This document shows, in pieces, positions 41,515-48,944 of a stretch of 64,000 nucleotides of DNA. Origin of the DNA: CAITJF01 sp032654645 (GTDB taxonomy: Bacteria; Pseudomonadota; Gammaproteobacteria; Burkholderiales; Gallionellaceae); contig JAULAW010000004.1 in the NCBI GenBank assembly GCA_032654645.1, forward strand, positions 124,001 to 188,000, written 5' to 3'. A program made the translations under genes and the position numbers. The notes under the pieces are model-generated. The model searched no databases, was not told the origin of the DNA, and was given only the letters and a program-made list of their open reading frames with translations. Position 1 is the first letter of the stretch, and every line of letters starts with the position of its first letter.

Positions 41515-41624
41515 GGGCACTTTTAAAAATTCGTCATTCCTGCGAAAGCGGGAATCCAGCTTGTTGATTTGACTGGGCTCCCGCTTTCGCGGGAGCGACG
41601 AAATGTGAATTTTTAGAAGTGCTC
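41515..41624. mobile_element. GGGCACC-family MITE with TTAA duplication
   Basis: Ends GGGCACTTTTAAAAATTC and GAATTTTTAGAAGTGCTC are inverted repeats, flanked by TTAA at 41511-41514 and 41625-41628. In the other copy of this duplicated segment the site is unoccupied (CATTTAAGAAAAATTC at about 38735), so insertion and target duplication are directly visible. Internally it has the two CATTCCCGC/CTCCCGC hairpins. No ORF. Confidence 0.85.
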
Positions 41625-41731
41625 TTAAGAAAAATTCCGTTCGCCCTGATAACCAGCAACTTGGCCGCCTGTCTTTGGTTGCTTAGTCGAAGGGCTACCG
41701 GTGCGGCCCGTGCTGGAAACAACTTCAAACG

Positions 41732-41768
41732 GTTTCAATCCTCGCCCGCGTCGAGGTGCGGGCGCTAC
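41732..41768 (-). CRISPR. Single CRISPR repeat (relic), copy 2
   Basis: 37 bp, identical to the copy at 38877 except for two bases. A 33-nt segment (41699-41731) separates it from GGGCTAC, the same degenerate edge as at copy 1, but the segment's sequence differs from that at copy 1. It looks like the last spacer of an array. No further repeat follows toward 41990; that stretch is otherwise empty. Confidence 0.6.
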
Positions 41769-41992
41769 GTAAGCGCCAATTTCTCCCCGCATCGCTTAAA
41801 CGGTTTCTGAAAGCACACTGTGTTAATGCTGGAAGCTCACCACTGTGCTCGAAACCCGCCAGCCGAAATATTTCAAATCCGACACAGGAGAATTTGTAGT
41901 TGCTGGTCGTCCGGCCTCATTCCGGACATTCACACGATAGCGACATTCGCAATTCCCAAAAGCAGACTATCAATGTTGGCGATTAGTCAGTC

Positions 41993-42253
41993 TTATTTTG
42001 CACCGATCATTTCAACACTACAAACCCCACAAATAATCTTCGTCCCCGGCGCAACCCATGCCTTGATGCCGCACTGCGTACATGTCAGTTTTTCTCGCGC
42101 AGGTGCTTTCTTCGGTGCCGGACTATAAACTGTTGCCTTGCCCTTAATTTTTTCAGGCAACTTGGTTACGGGTGGCGGGGTAACATCATACTCGACACCG
42201 GCAGCCTTCAACTCCCGCACAACTTCCTGATGGTTTTCAGGCGTTGCGGGCAA
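41993..42253 (-). pseudogene. C-terminal zinc-ribbon fragment of a SprT-like protein
   Basis: About 86 codons containing K-L-T-C-T-Q-C-G-I-K-A-W-V-A-P-G-T-K and I-I-C-G-V-C, a four-cysteine zinc ribbon like the end of SprT-domain proteins carried on mobile elements. There is no plausible start codon or HExxH protease part upstream; the next DNA is a transposase remnant. Treated as a fragment. Confidence 0.5.
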
Positions 42254-42405
42254 ATGTCTAGCTGGAGCGTGAGTTGAGGGCGGTTGCTACGTTGTCGGTT
42301 TGTCTTCGTGCCTCTCGCTACATACGACGCGCGCCAAAACGAAATGTCAGGATGAGTTTGCGAATGATTTTTCATGACATGGCGGCACATGGCATTACCA
42401 CGCGG

Positions 42406-42828
42406 TTACTCCATCGCACCTTGAAGAGCGGATGCCGCATCGAACAACGGCAACTCGGGCAAGCAGATCGGATTGAGGCGTGCCTGGCCATCGATCTGGT
42501 AGTGGCTTGGCGAATATACTACTTGAATAAGCTTGGACGAGAAGTACCGCAGGCTCCTTGCACAGTGTATTTCGAGGAGGCCGAGTGGAAAGCACTGATG
42601 GTGTTCACAACGAAAAATCCCGTTGCCCCTGCACGGCCGCCCACCTTGCGCGACGCCACCCGCCACGTTGCCAGTCTCGGCGGATTCCTCGGGCGTAAAA
42701 GTGACGGTGAGCCGGGAACGCAAACCTTGTGGCTTGGCTTGCAGCGCTTGGATGACATCGTTGCCATGTGGCGCGTAATGAATGATGCGACACAGATCAC
42801 CGTGTCCAGCAGAACCGATTATGGGTAA
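42406..42828 (+). pseudogene. C-terminal fragment of an IS4/Tn5-type transposase
   Basis: From about 42409 the frame reads L-H-R-T-L-K-S-G-C-R-I-E-Q-R-Q-L and W-R-I-Y-Y-L-N-K-L-G-R, the C-terminal end of Tn5-like (IS4) transposases including the catalytic Glu region (R-I-E). The N-terminal two thirds are absent. The upstream codons in the same frame are unrelated. Upstream CGAAATGTCAGGATG (42340) also occurs at 48830. Confidence 0.7.
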
Positions 42829-42906
42829 AGATCAGGGCATAGCCGGGGGTTTACCTAAACTGAATTAAGTATCTTGCGATTATTCCTATAGAGGTATAAT
42901 TCGCCC

Positions 42907-43272
42907 ATGAGTACAGTTTTGGTCAAGCCGCTAGAGTGGGTGGCATCCTCCAAAAAAGATTTGCTGGCTATGCCGTCCGATGTTGTGGATGTTTTTGGAT
43001 ATGCGCTTCATATTGCTCAAAACGGCGGAAAGCATTCACAGGCAAAACCACTAAAGGGCTTTGGCTCTGCGGGCGTGCTTGAGGTTGTTGAAGATGACGA
43101 TGGCAGCACCTATCGTGCTGTCTATACCGTCCGCTTTGGCAATGCAGTGTACGTATTGCATTGTTTTCAGAAGAAATCTCACAAGGGCGCTGAAACCGCC
43201 AAACAAGATGTGGATTTAATTCGCGAGAGATTGAAATCTGCGCAGCAGCATTCAGAAGGAGTAAAAAAATGA
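42907..43272 (+). CDS. Gp49-like (HigB-type) toxin
   Basis: 121 residues. K-P-L-E-W-V-A-S-S-K-K-D-L and K-P-L-K-G-F-G-S-A-G-V-L-E-V and Y-V-L-H-C-F-Q-K-K-S are typical of the phage-derived Gp49-like (DUF891) RelE-superfamily toxins. It is followed, with a four-base overlap, by its XRE antitoxin gene, so this is the toxin-first order. The toxin is expected to cut mRNA at the ribosome. Confidence 0.88.
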   Translation: MSTVLVKPLEWVASSKKDLLAMPSDVVDVFGYALHIAQNGGKHSQAKPLKGFGSAGVLEVVEDDDGSTYRAVYTVRFGNAVYVLHCFQKKSHKGAETAKQDVDLIRERLKSAQQHSEGVKK

Positions 43273-43589
43273 GCAATATCGAACGCGGCAGCACCAATGT
43301 GTACGCTGATCTAGGCATTCTCGACCCCGAAGAAATGTTGATCAAAGCTCAATTGGCCACCAAGATTGGCGACATCATTAAAAGACGGAAGCTGACTCAA
43401 ACCCAAGCAGCAGAACTACTGGGCATCACACAGCCCAAGCTATCTGGTTTGTTGCGTGGGCAGTTTCGCGGCATCTCCGAATCCAAGATGTTGGATTGCC
43501 TAACCCGTTTAGGTCGTGATGTTGAGATTGTTATCAAGCCTGTGCCTCGTTCACGCACCGAGGGTCATGTGTCGGTCGTGTTTGCTTAA
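43269..43589 (+). CDS. XRE-family antitoxin (HigA-like)
   Basis: 106 residues. The helix-turn-helix is L-T-Q-T-Q-A-A-E-L-L-G-I-T-Q-P-K-L-S. The N-terminal Y-A-D-L-G and C-terminal V-E-I-V-I-K-P match antitoxins paired with Gp49-like toxins. It should repress its own promoter and neutralise the toxin at 42907. Ribosome site AGAAGGAG precedes the ATG. Confidence 0.9.
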   Translation: MSNIERGSTNVYADLGILDPEEMLIKAQLATKIGDIIKRRKLTQTQAAELLGITQPKLSGLLRGQFRGISESKMLDCLTRLGRDVEIVIKPVPRSRTEGHVSVVFA

Positions 43590-43634
43590 TCCACCACGAA
43601 TGGCTGGTTGGTGCGATGAGATGAAAAAGAGCAA

Positions 43635-44010
43635 ATGGAATGGGCAGCCTGCCCCGTCTGCGGCGAGGGCGTGCTGCATGATGGCCGCAAGACCGTGACG
43701 CAGGAATATAAAGGCCACCAATATCAAGCGCAGTTGCGTGGGGCATTTTGCAACAAATGTGACGAGGCGGTTCTGGTTCACGACGCTGCCGAAGAAGCCG
43801 CATGGCTGGCGTTCCGTGACCAGGTTGACCGCCAGGCCGCCAGTGAATTGGAAGCCATACGCAAGCGCTTAAAACTGACCCGGGCCCAAGCGGCAAAGCT
43901 GGCTGGTGGCGGAAAAATGCTTTTTTGCGCTATGAGCGCGGGCAAGCCAAACCCGTAGCGGCGGTGATCAATTTATTCAAGCTGCTGGATAAGGGAAGCA
44001 CTGATTTAAT
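43635..44010 (+). pseudogene. Frameshifted mqsA-type antitoxin
   Basis: The N-terminal zinc domain (C-P-V-C-G, F-C-N-K-C) and helix-turn-helix start (L-T-R-A-Q-A-A-K-L-A-G-G-G) belong to MqsA. At GGCGGAAAAATG (about 43911-43922) the frame shifts: with one more A the protein would continue K-N-A-F-x-R-Y-E-R-G-Q-A-K-P in frame. The missing-base frame continues as R-Y-E-R-G-Q-A-K-P-V from about 43928 and then runs into a REP element at 44011. No MqsR toxin is adjacent. The loss of one A could be a sequencing error. Confidence 0.72.
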
Positions 44011-44079
44011 CGTCATCTCCGCGAAAGCGGAGATCCAGTGCCTTTATTTAACTGGGTTTCCGCCTGATGGAACTACTAG

Positions 44080-45699
44080 CAGCCTGTCTGGCTTCCCGTT
44101 AATCTCAACAACAACTCGGACTTGCCGAGCGGATTTGATCGTGATTTCATAAATTGCATTTTCAGTTTCTCATCAAACTGTTTTTGGTCGCTTGATAACG
44201 GTCATTTTCATCGCAAATCGCCTCGTTGCCGCTCAAAACTACCCCGCCAACACGAACATTCGCTTCAAATTCCACGCCATCGCGACCAGATTAAACTCGC
44301 CGCTGACGTTTTCCAATCCCCGCAACGAGAATTGCCGGAATCCCAGTATCGCCTTGATGATGCCGAACACCGGTTCCACCGTGCATTTGCGTTTCGCATA
44401 GAGTGCCCGCCCCGCCATCGTCAGCAGCAAATGGCGCATCTTCTCGACCTCCGTGGCATCCGCCGATAGTGGCGGCGGCTCGGTGAATCGCGCCATCGGG
44501 TCGGGGTGGTGTTCCTCGCGCTTCACCGCGATCAACGGGGTGATTTTCTGTTCGCCGCAGGCATTGACGTTGGCCTCCGAGAAATAACCCGTGTCCGCGA
44601 CCAGATTGCCGGGCTTGCCCAGCTCGACCGGCAATGCCTTGAGCTGTTCGAGTATCGGTTCGACTTGCTGCTTGTCGTTGCACGCCTGCACGGTGTTGCT
44701 CGTCACGATCAGCATGCTGTCCATGTCCACCGCAATCTGGCTGTTGTAGCACTGGTCGAACCCGCCGTCGGATACTTTCATGATGCGCGATTCTTCGTCG
44801 GTGAGGTTGATCTGGTCTTTGTCCTGCGCGCCTTCCACAGGGGGAGCAGGAGGTTTGCCCCGAGGTTTGTTTCCGCTTTCCTTTGCCTTCGCTTCGCGCT
44901 TGGCAAGCTTGGCCTGGTAGTCGGCTTGCTCTTGCTCGAACCGTTCTTTGGCGCGCTCTTCGATCTTGGCTTTAGCCCCGGCGATAGCCTTGAGGCGATC
45001 TTCGCGGCGGGCGATCTCGTCGGGCAGGTTCATGCCGTCCGGTATCTTCTCGTTGTCCGCCGCTTCGGCCAGCTCCATGAGCTTCTTTACTTCGCATTTC
45101 AGTTGTTCTTCCAGCTTATTGATGTGCCCGTAACTCATGGCGCTGTGTTTGGATGCGTTGGCTTTGATCTTGCTGCCGTCCAGCGCGATGTTGCCGAGGT
45201 TGAGCACGCCCAGGGTGCGGGCGATCAACAGGACTTGCACCATCAGCCCTTCGATCTCTTTCAGGAACCGTTTGCGGAAGGTGTTCAGCGTGTTGTGGTC
45301 GGGGTGCTCGTCTGCGGCCACAAAGCGGAAGGCGACCGAATCGTAGGTGGCGTTTTCCAGCTTGCGGCTGGAGAACACGCCCGTGGCGTAGCCGTAAACC
45401 AGAACGGACAGCAGCAATGCCGGGTGATACGGATCGCTCCCGCTGGTGCCGTAGGCGCGTTCCATGGGCTTCAGGTCCAGCTGATCGACAATCTCAACAA
45501 CAAATCGCGACAAGTGATGCTCCGGTAGCCAGTCGCTCATCGAAGGCGGGAACAGGTAGTTCATGTCACGTTTGATCGGCTTGAAGCGGCTCATGGAATT
45601 ATATTCAACTTATTGATTAACAAGCGTAATTATACCGCACCGCAACTGTAATTTGTTGGTTGTTTACGATATTTTTTATCGTGGAAGCCAGACAGGCTG
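44080..45699 (-). mobile_element. IS1182-type insertion sequence
   Basis: Terminal inverted repeats CAGCCTGTCTGGCTTCC (44080 and, inverted, 45683-45699) are each flanked by CTAG (44076-44079 and 45700-45703). The uninterrupted repeat at 4893 contains a single CTAG at the same place, so this is the 4-bp target duplication. Length 1620 bp with one transposase gene. Confidence 0.85.
44239..45594 (-). CDS. IS1182-family transposase
   Basis: 451 residues. The N-terminal L-F-P-P-S-M-S-D-W-L-P-E-H-H-L-S is the family opening. The catalytic residues are visible in I-A-L-D-G-S-K-I-K-A-N-A-S, V-A-D-T-G-Y-F-S-E and K-C-T-V-E-P-V-F-G-I-I-K. A long charged coiled-coil (about residues 150-240) lies between, as usual. 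The frame is intact, so the element may be active. Confidence 0.92.
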   Translation of the reverse strand: MSRFKPIKRDMNYLFPPSMSDWLPEHHLSRFVVEIVDQLDLKPMERAYGTSGSDPYHPALLLSVLVYGYATGVFSSRKLENATYDSVAFRFVAADEHPDHNTLNTFRKRFLKEIEGLMVQVLLIARTLGVLNLGNIALDGSKIKANASKHSAMSYGHINKLEEQLKCEVKKLMELAEAADNEKIPDGMNLPDEIARREDRLKAIAGAKAKIEERAKERFEQEQADYQAKLAKREAKAKESGNKPRGKPPAPPVEGAQDKDQINLTDEESRIMKVSDGGFDQCYNSQIAVDMDSMLIVTSNTVQACNDKQQVEPILEQLKALPVELGKPGNLVADTGYFSEANVNACGEQKITPLIAVKREEHHPDPMARFTEPPPLSADATEVEKMRHLLLTMAGRALYAKRKCTVEPVFGIIKAILGFRQFSLRGLENVSGEFNLVAMAWNLKRMFVLAG

Positions 45700-45809
45700 C
45701 TAGCCATTCGACTAAGCTGACAAAAACCGCCAGCAAAGTCGCTGGTTATGCGCGGGAACGACAAAATCGAATAAATCAGCGTCTCCTAAACATCCTGATC
45801 TGATTAAAG

Positions 45810-45949
45810 GGCACCTCTAAAAATTCAGAGTTCGCTCAAATGCAAGGCGCGGAAAAAATTTCGCCGCGCCGCATATGTGTGATATGTAAGCAAGAAATTT
45901 TTTACGCAACGCAGCAGTTGGGATGAAATGTGGATTTTTAGAGGTGCCC
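45810..45949. mobile_element. GGGCACC-family MITE with TAAA duplication
   Basis: 140 bp with ends GGGCACCTCTAAAAATTC and GATTTTTAGAGGTGCCC, flanked by TAAA on both sides (45806-45809, 45950-45953). Unlike the other copies its interior is not the CATTCCCGC hairpin pair but unrelated DNA (GCAAGGCGCGGAAAAAATTT and so on), so the family is held together by its ends. It lies 90 bp before the Fic gene. Confidence 0.85.
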
Positions 45950-46040
45950 TAAAGAGCTGGGTTAAGCGGCCCGACCTATTAACCGCATAAAATGCGGCGA
46001 ATAGATTGATCTTGCGGAGAATGCACCTTACAATCTCCGC

Positions 46041-47162
46041 ATGAAACGCGGAAATAAAACCTACATCTGGCAACAGTCCGACTGGCCCCACTGGCGGTAT
46101 GACCTGCAACGTCTGGCTGGCCTGCTGGCGCAGGTGCATCACACCCAGGGCCACTTGCTGGGCCGCATGCATGGCTTGGGTCTCGGGTTGCGCAACCAGG
46201 CCACCTTGCAGGTGCTGACCGAGGACGTACTCAAAACCAGCGAGATAGAAGGCGAGCATCTGAATCCGGACACCGTGCGTTCCTCCATCGCACGCCGCTT
46301 GGGTGTGGATATTGGCGCTTTGGCTCCAGCGGATCGGCATGTGGACGGCGTGGTCGATATGGTGCTGGATGCGACCGGCCATTTTGATCAACGGCTGACT
46401 GCCAAGCGACTATTCGGCTGGCATGCAGCGCTGTTTCCAACCGGCTACAGCGGCTTGGCGGCGATCCGCACTGGTAGATGGCGCAACGATGCATCCGGGC
46501 CGATGCAAGTCGTTTCCGGCCCGGTCGGACGGCAAAAAGTACATTACGAAGCCCCGCCCGCGCACCTGCTGGGAGCCGAAATGCCGGATTTTTTAAATTG
46601 GTTCAATGTGTATCAGGAGCTTGCCCCGTTCGTGAAAGCCGGCTTGGCCCATCTGTGGTTTGTCACCATCCATCCGTTTGATGATGGCAATGGCCGCATT
46701 GCGCGTGCAATCGGTGACATGGTGCTGGCGCGCGCCGAACAATCGGCGCAGCGGTTCTACAGCCTGTCCGCGCAAATCCAGCGAGAACGCAAAAACTATT
46801 ACGACATGCTTGAGCTCACCCAAAAAGGCACATTGGAAGTCACGGATTGGCTGGAATGGTTTCTTGGCTGCCTGTTGCGCGCCATGCAAGGCGCCGAAAT
46901 CACGCTCTCTGCTGTACTAAACAAGGCCAGCTTCTGGCAGCGCTGGGCGGGAGCGCCCTTGAATGAGCGGCAGGTCAAGCTGATCAACCGGCTGCTTGAT
47001 GGCTTTGAGGGCAAACTGACCAGCAGCAAGTGGGCAGCCATCGCCAAGTGTTCGCCGGATACGGCACTGCGTGACATCACTAACCTGATCGCCAACGGTA
47101 TTCTGATGAAATCCGACGCTGGCGGACGAAGCACAAGTTATGTGCTGAGGCCACTGGACTAG
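46041..47162 (+). CDS. Fic-domain protein (AMP-transferase type), self-inhibited class
   Basis: 373 residues. The Fic motif is H-P-F-D-D-G-N-G-R-I-A-R-A (about 210). An N-terminal inhibitory motif T-S-E-I-E-G-E (about 65-71) supplies the glutamate that blocks ATP binding in class II Fic proteins, so no separate antitoxin is needed. An N-terminal DUF4172-like domain and a C-terminal winged-helix region (S-K-W-A-A-I-A-K-C-S) complete it. It transfers AMP to target proteins; the target is unknown. Upstream a hairpin ACCGCATAAAATGCGG lies at about 45980. Confidence 0.9.
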   Translation: MKRGNKTYIWQQSDWPHWRYDLQRLAGLLAQVHHTQGHLLGRMHGLGLGLRNQATLQVLTEDVLKTSEIEGEHLNPDTVRSSIARRLGVDIGALAPADRHVDGVVDMVLDATGHFDQRLTAKRLFGWHAALFPTGYSGLAAIRTGRWRNDASGPMQVVSGPVGRQKVHYEAPPAHLLGAEMPDFLNWFNVYQELAPFVKAGLAHLWFVTIHPFDDGNGRIARAIGDMVLARAEQSAQRFYSLSAQIQRERKNYYDMLELTQKGTLEVTDWLEWFLGCLLRAMQGAEITLSAVLNKASFWQRWAGAPLNERQVKLINRLLDGFEGKLTSSKWAAIAKCSPDTALRDITNLIANGILMKSDAGGRSTSYVLRPLD

Positions 47163-47269
47163 GCGCTTTGACTTGGGCAGCCTCTGAACGAGATGCTTGT
47201 CTAATTTGCATGGGTGGAAAATGGCAAGGCGGTTAGGACTCCATCCACTTTTGTTGCTGCAAGTGTTAC

Positions 47270-47587
47270 TCAACCAGCCATATTCATTACCCGCCAACAA
47301 TCCTCATCAATTTCAAATCGTTCAATTACTGGCTGTCCGTTATCAATATATAACTCCGCTTCCAAATAGATCGAAAATTGATTCCGGCCTACCCTTTTAG
47401 GCACAACCAGACAGATTTGTAGAAGTTGCTTTATTGCACCTGGGAACAAAGGCTCTTGGTCAGGATTCTCGCTATCATGCCGCACATATGACATTCCCCA
47501 ATTTTTCGACGATTGTGAAGAAGAGGGCGGCAAGACATCACAACGAACCAGTCCCTTGGTGTATAGCTTGAATTGCATATTGGGCAT
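47270..47587 (-). CDS. Hypothetical protein, last gene of the HNH operon
   Basis: 105 residues (M-P-N-M-Q-F-K-L-Y-T-K-G), no recognised family. It has alternating charged strands and E-A-E-L-Y-I-D-N-G near the C-terminus, suggesting a small soluble beta-rich protein. It is on the same strand as the HNH gene, 59 bp downstream of it, and may share its mRNA. Codon usage is less GC-rich than the core genes, fitting the accessory setting. Confidence 0.55.
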   Translation of the reverse strand: MPNMQFKLYTKGLVRCDVLPPSSSQSSKNWGMSYVRHDSENPDQEPLFPGAIKQLLQICLVVPKRVGRNQFSIYLEAELYIDNGQPVIERFEIDEDCWRVMNMAG

Positions 47588-47646
47588 TTAGAAATTTATA
47601 CGCTTTCATGTTTTCTACTTTATGCAGATAACTGCTGGGTAATTTT

Positions 47647-48330
47647 TCATTGGCCAACGATGCGGACATGCTTGCCCATACTCAAAGGATGCCAAGCATG
47701 GACAAGCCCTTTACGACGTTCGCTTTGTTCTGCGTAAATGACATTGACGGCCACTTTATCGACAACGTAGAACCAACTCGCATATACAACATTGCCAGAT
47801 TCTTTCTCCAGTGCCATTTGCGAATAACCAGCATGTTTGATACCCGGCTGCTGCAACCCGGTATGTAGTGCAAGCCAAACCTTGGGATGGTGAACACCTA
47901 TCAAAATAGAATTGGAAAACTGGTCGATATCGATCGGAATGTTGTGCTCGGTTATTAAGCAGCCGAATAGCTTAAGAAAGTATAGATGCACGTTGAGCAT
48001 TGACTTCGATACACTGCCAGGAAAGGTACGATTCAAACGAACTTTCATGCCTGGCCGGATCGGGGGCTGGCGTTTCTGTAGATAAATTGAAAGCCGTTCC
48101 CACGCCTTGTCGTGTGGCTGAGTGCGCTCGTTGTTGCAGCGAGCACAAAGAAGAGCGAGGTATTTGAGCTTATCGGATTTGATTCCTCGAATGGGTTGGT
48201 TGCGCTTCTGATCAGTATGGAAGCGCAGCGGTGATTTTTGCGTGACGTGTCCGAACACCGACTTCAAGTCTGAAGCCTTGATTTGATGTTCACCAGAGTT
48301 TGCTTCATCACCGCAGATCCAGCACTTCAT
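47647..48330 (-). CDS. HNH-like zinc-finger protein
   Basis: 227 residues. M-K-C-W-I-C-G-D-E-A-N-S-G-E-H-Q-I-K and later L-L-C-A-R-C-N-N-E-R-T-Q form the CxxC...EH...CxxC arrangement of HNH endonucleases, with the histidine after the first zinc pair. The C-terminal 130 residues match nothing I know. Its start overlaps the stop of the upstream gene by four bases. A nuclease role, perhaps in defence, is an inference from the motif and the island setting. Confidence 0.6.
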   Translation of the reverse strand: MKCWICGDEANSGEHQIKASDLKSVFGHVTQKSPLRFHTDQKRNQPIRGIKSDKLKYLALLCARCNNERTQPHDKAWERLSIYLQKRQPPIRPGMKVRLNRTFPGSVSKSMLNVHLYFLKLFGCLITEHNIPIDIDQFSNSILIGVHHPKVWLALHTGLQQPGIKHAGYSQMALEKESGNVVYASWFYVVDKVAVNVIYAEQSERRKGLVHAWHPLSMGKHVRIVGQ

Positions 48331-48731
48331 GTGTCCCTCTCTGATTTGATGATCACCAAATATTTCGCGCCAAACCCGCCGCCATCGTTATGGTCATCTG
48401 TTGGTTCTAGCAGCCTGATAACGTCGTTAATCAGCTCACTCGGTTTTTCCAATGTAGCTGACGCCAAGCGAATGAGATTGCTCGCCAACCAGTTTCTTGT
48501 ATTTAAGTTGTCAGATTTCGGAATAACTGGTGTCCCAATTTGCATCCGGTATAACGCTTTGGCAAATGCAAAATTTCCACAAGCGGCAGCACATTCTTCA
48601 TATCCAACAACATTTCGTATATGGCATGGGCCGTTGGCTTTGACCTTTCCATATTGGGAGAGATATTTTTTTGTTGGGGACAAGTAATCTGCCGTTGCAA
48701 AATAGATTTGAAAGTGTCCAAGTGTATTCAT
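48327..48731 (-). CDS. Hypothetical protein, first gene of the HNH operon
   Basis: 134 residues beginning M-N-T-L-G-H-F-Q-I-Y-F-A-T-A-D-Y; no family recognised. It has two cysteines close together (E-E-C-A-A-A-C-G-N-F) and no signal peptide. Translational coupling to the HNH gene (four-base overlap) suggests they work as a pair. Upstream is the GGCACC element with the intron. Confidence 0.55.
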   Translation of the reverse strand: MNTLGHFQIYFATADYLSPTKKYLSQYGKVKANGPCHIRNVVGYEECAAACGNFAFAKALYRMQIGTPVIPKSDNLNTRNWLASNLIRLASATLEKPSELINDVIRLLEPTDDHNDGGGFGAKYLVIIKSERDT

Positions 48732-48944
48732 GCGCCCTCACTTGGTTTAGATGGCCGCCATAATTCGCGGTGAACAGCAGTAATTGGGCTGAGCCGTCGC
48801 GCCTCCTTCAAGTAAGACGGACAGTAAAGCGAAATGTCAGGATGGTTGTGTTTAGGGCACCTCTAAAAATTCACTTTTGTCGCTCTCGCAAAAGTGGGAG
48901 CCCAGTCAAATCAACAAACTGGATTCCCGCTTTCGCGGGAATGA

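Larger units (their letters stand above)
44011..45780. repeat. REP element interrupted by an ACTAGCCATTC repeat and an IS
   Basis: The left part, GTCATCTCCGCGAAAGCGGA to GGGTTTCCGCCTG, matches the first half of the REP at 29339. Its right half, GCGCGGGAACGACAAAATCG, appears at about 45750. Between lie the two halves of an ACTAGCCATTC repeat (44066-44079 and 45700-45750), and within that the IS. This is three layers of insertion. Confidence 0.65.

Noticed and set aside
42274..42405. N-terminal part of the 184-codon frame as a transposase start
   Set aside because: Residues before about 42409 do not resemble IS4/Tn5 transposases; the frame was joined by chance to a C-terminal remnant.
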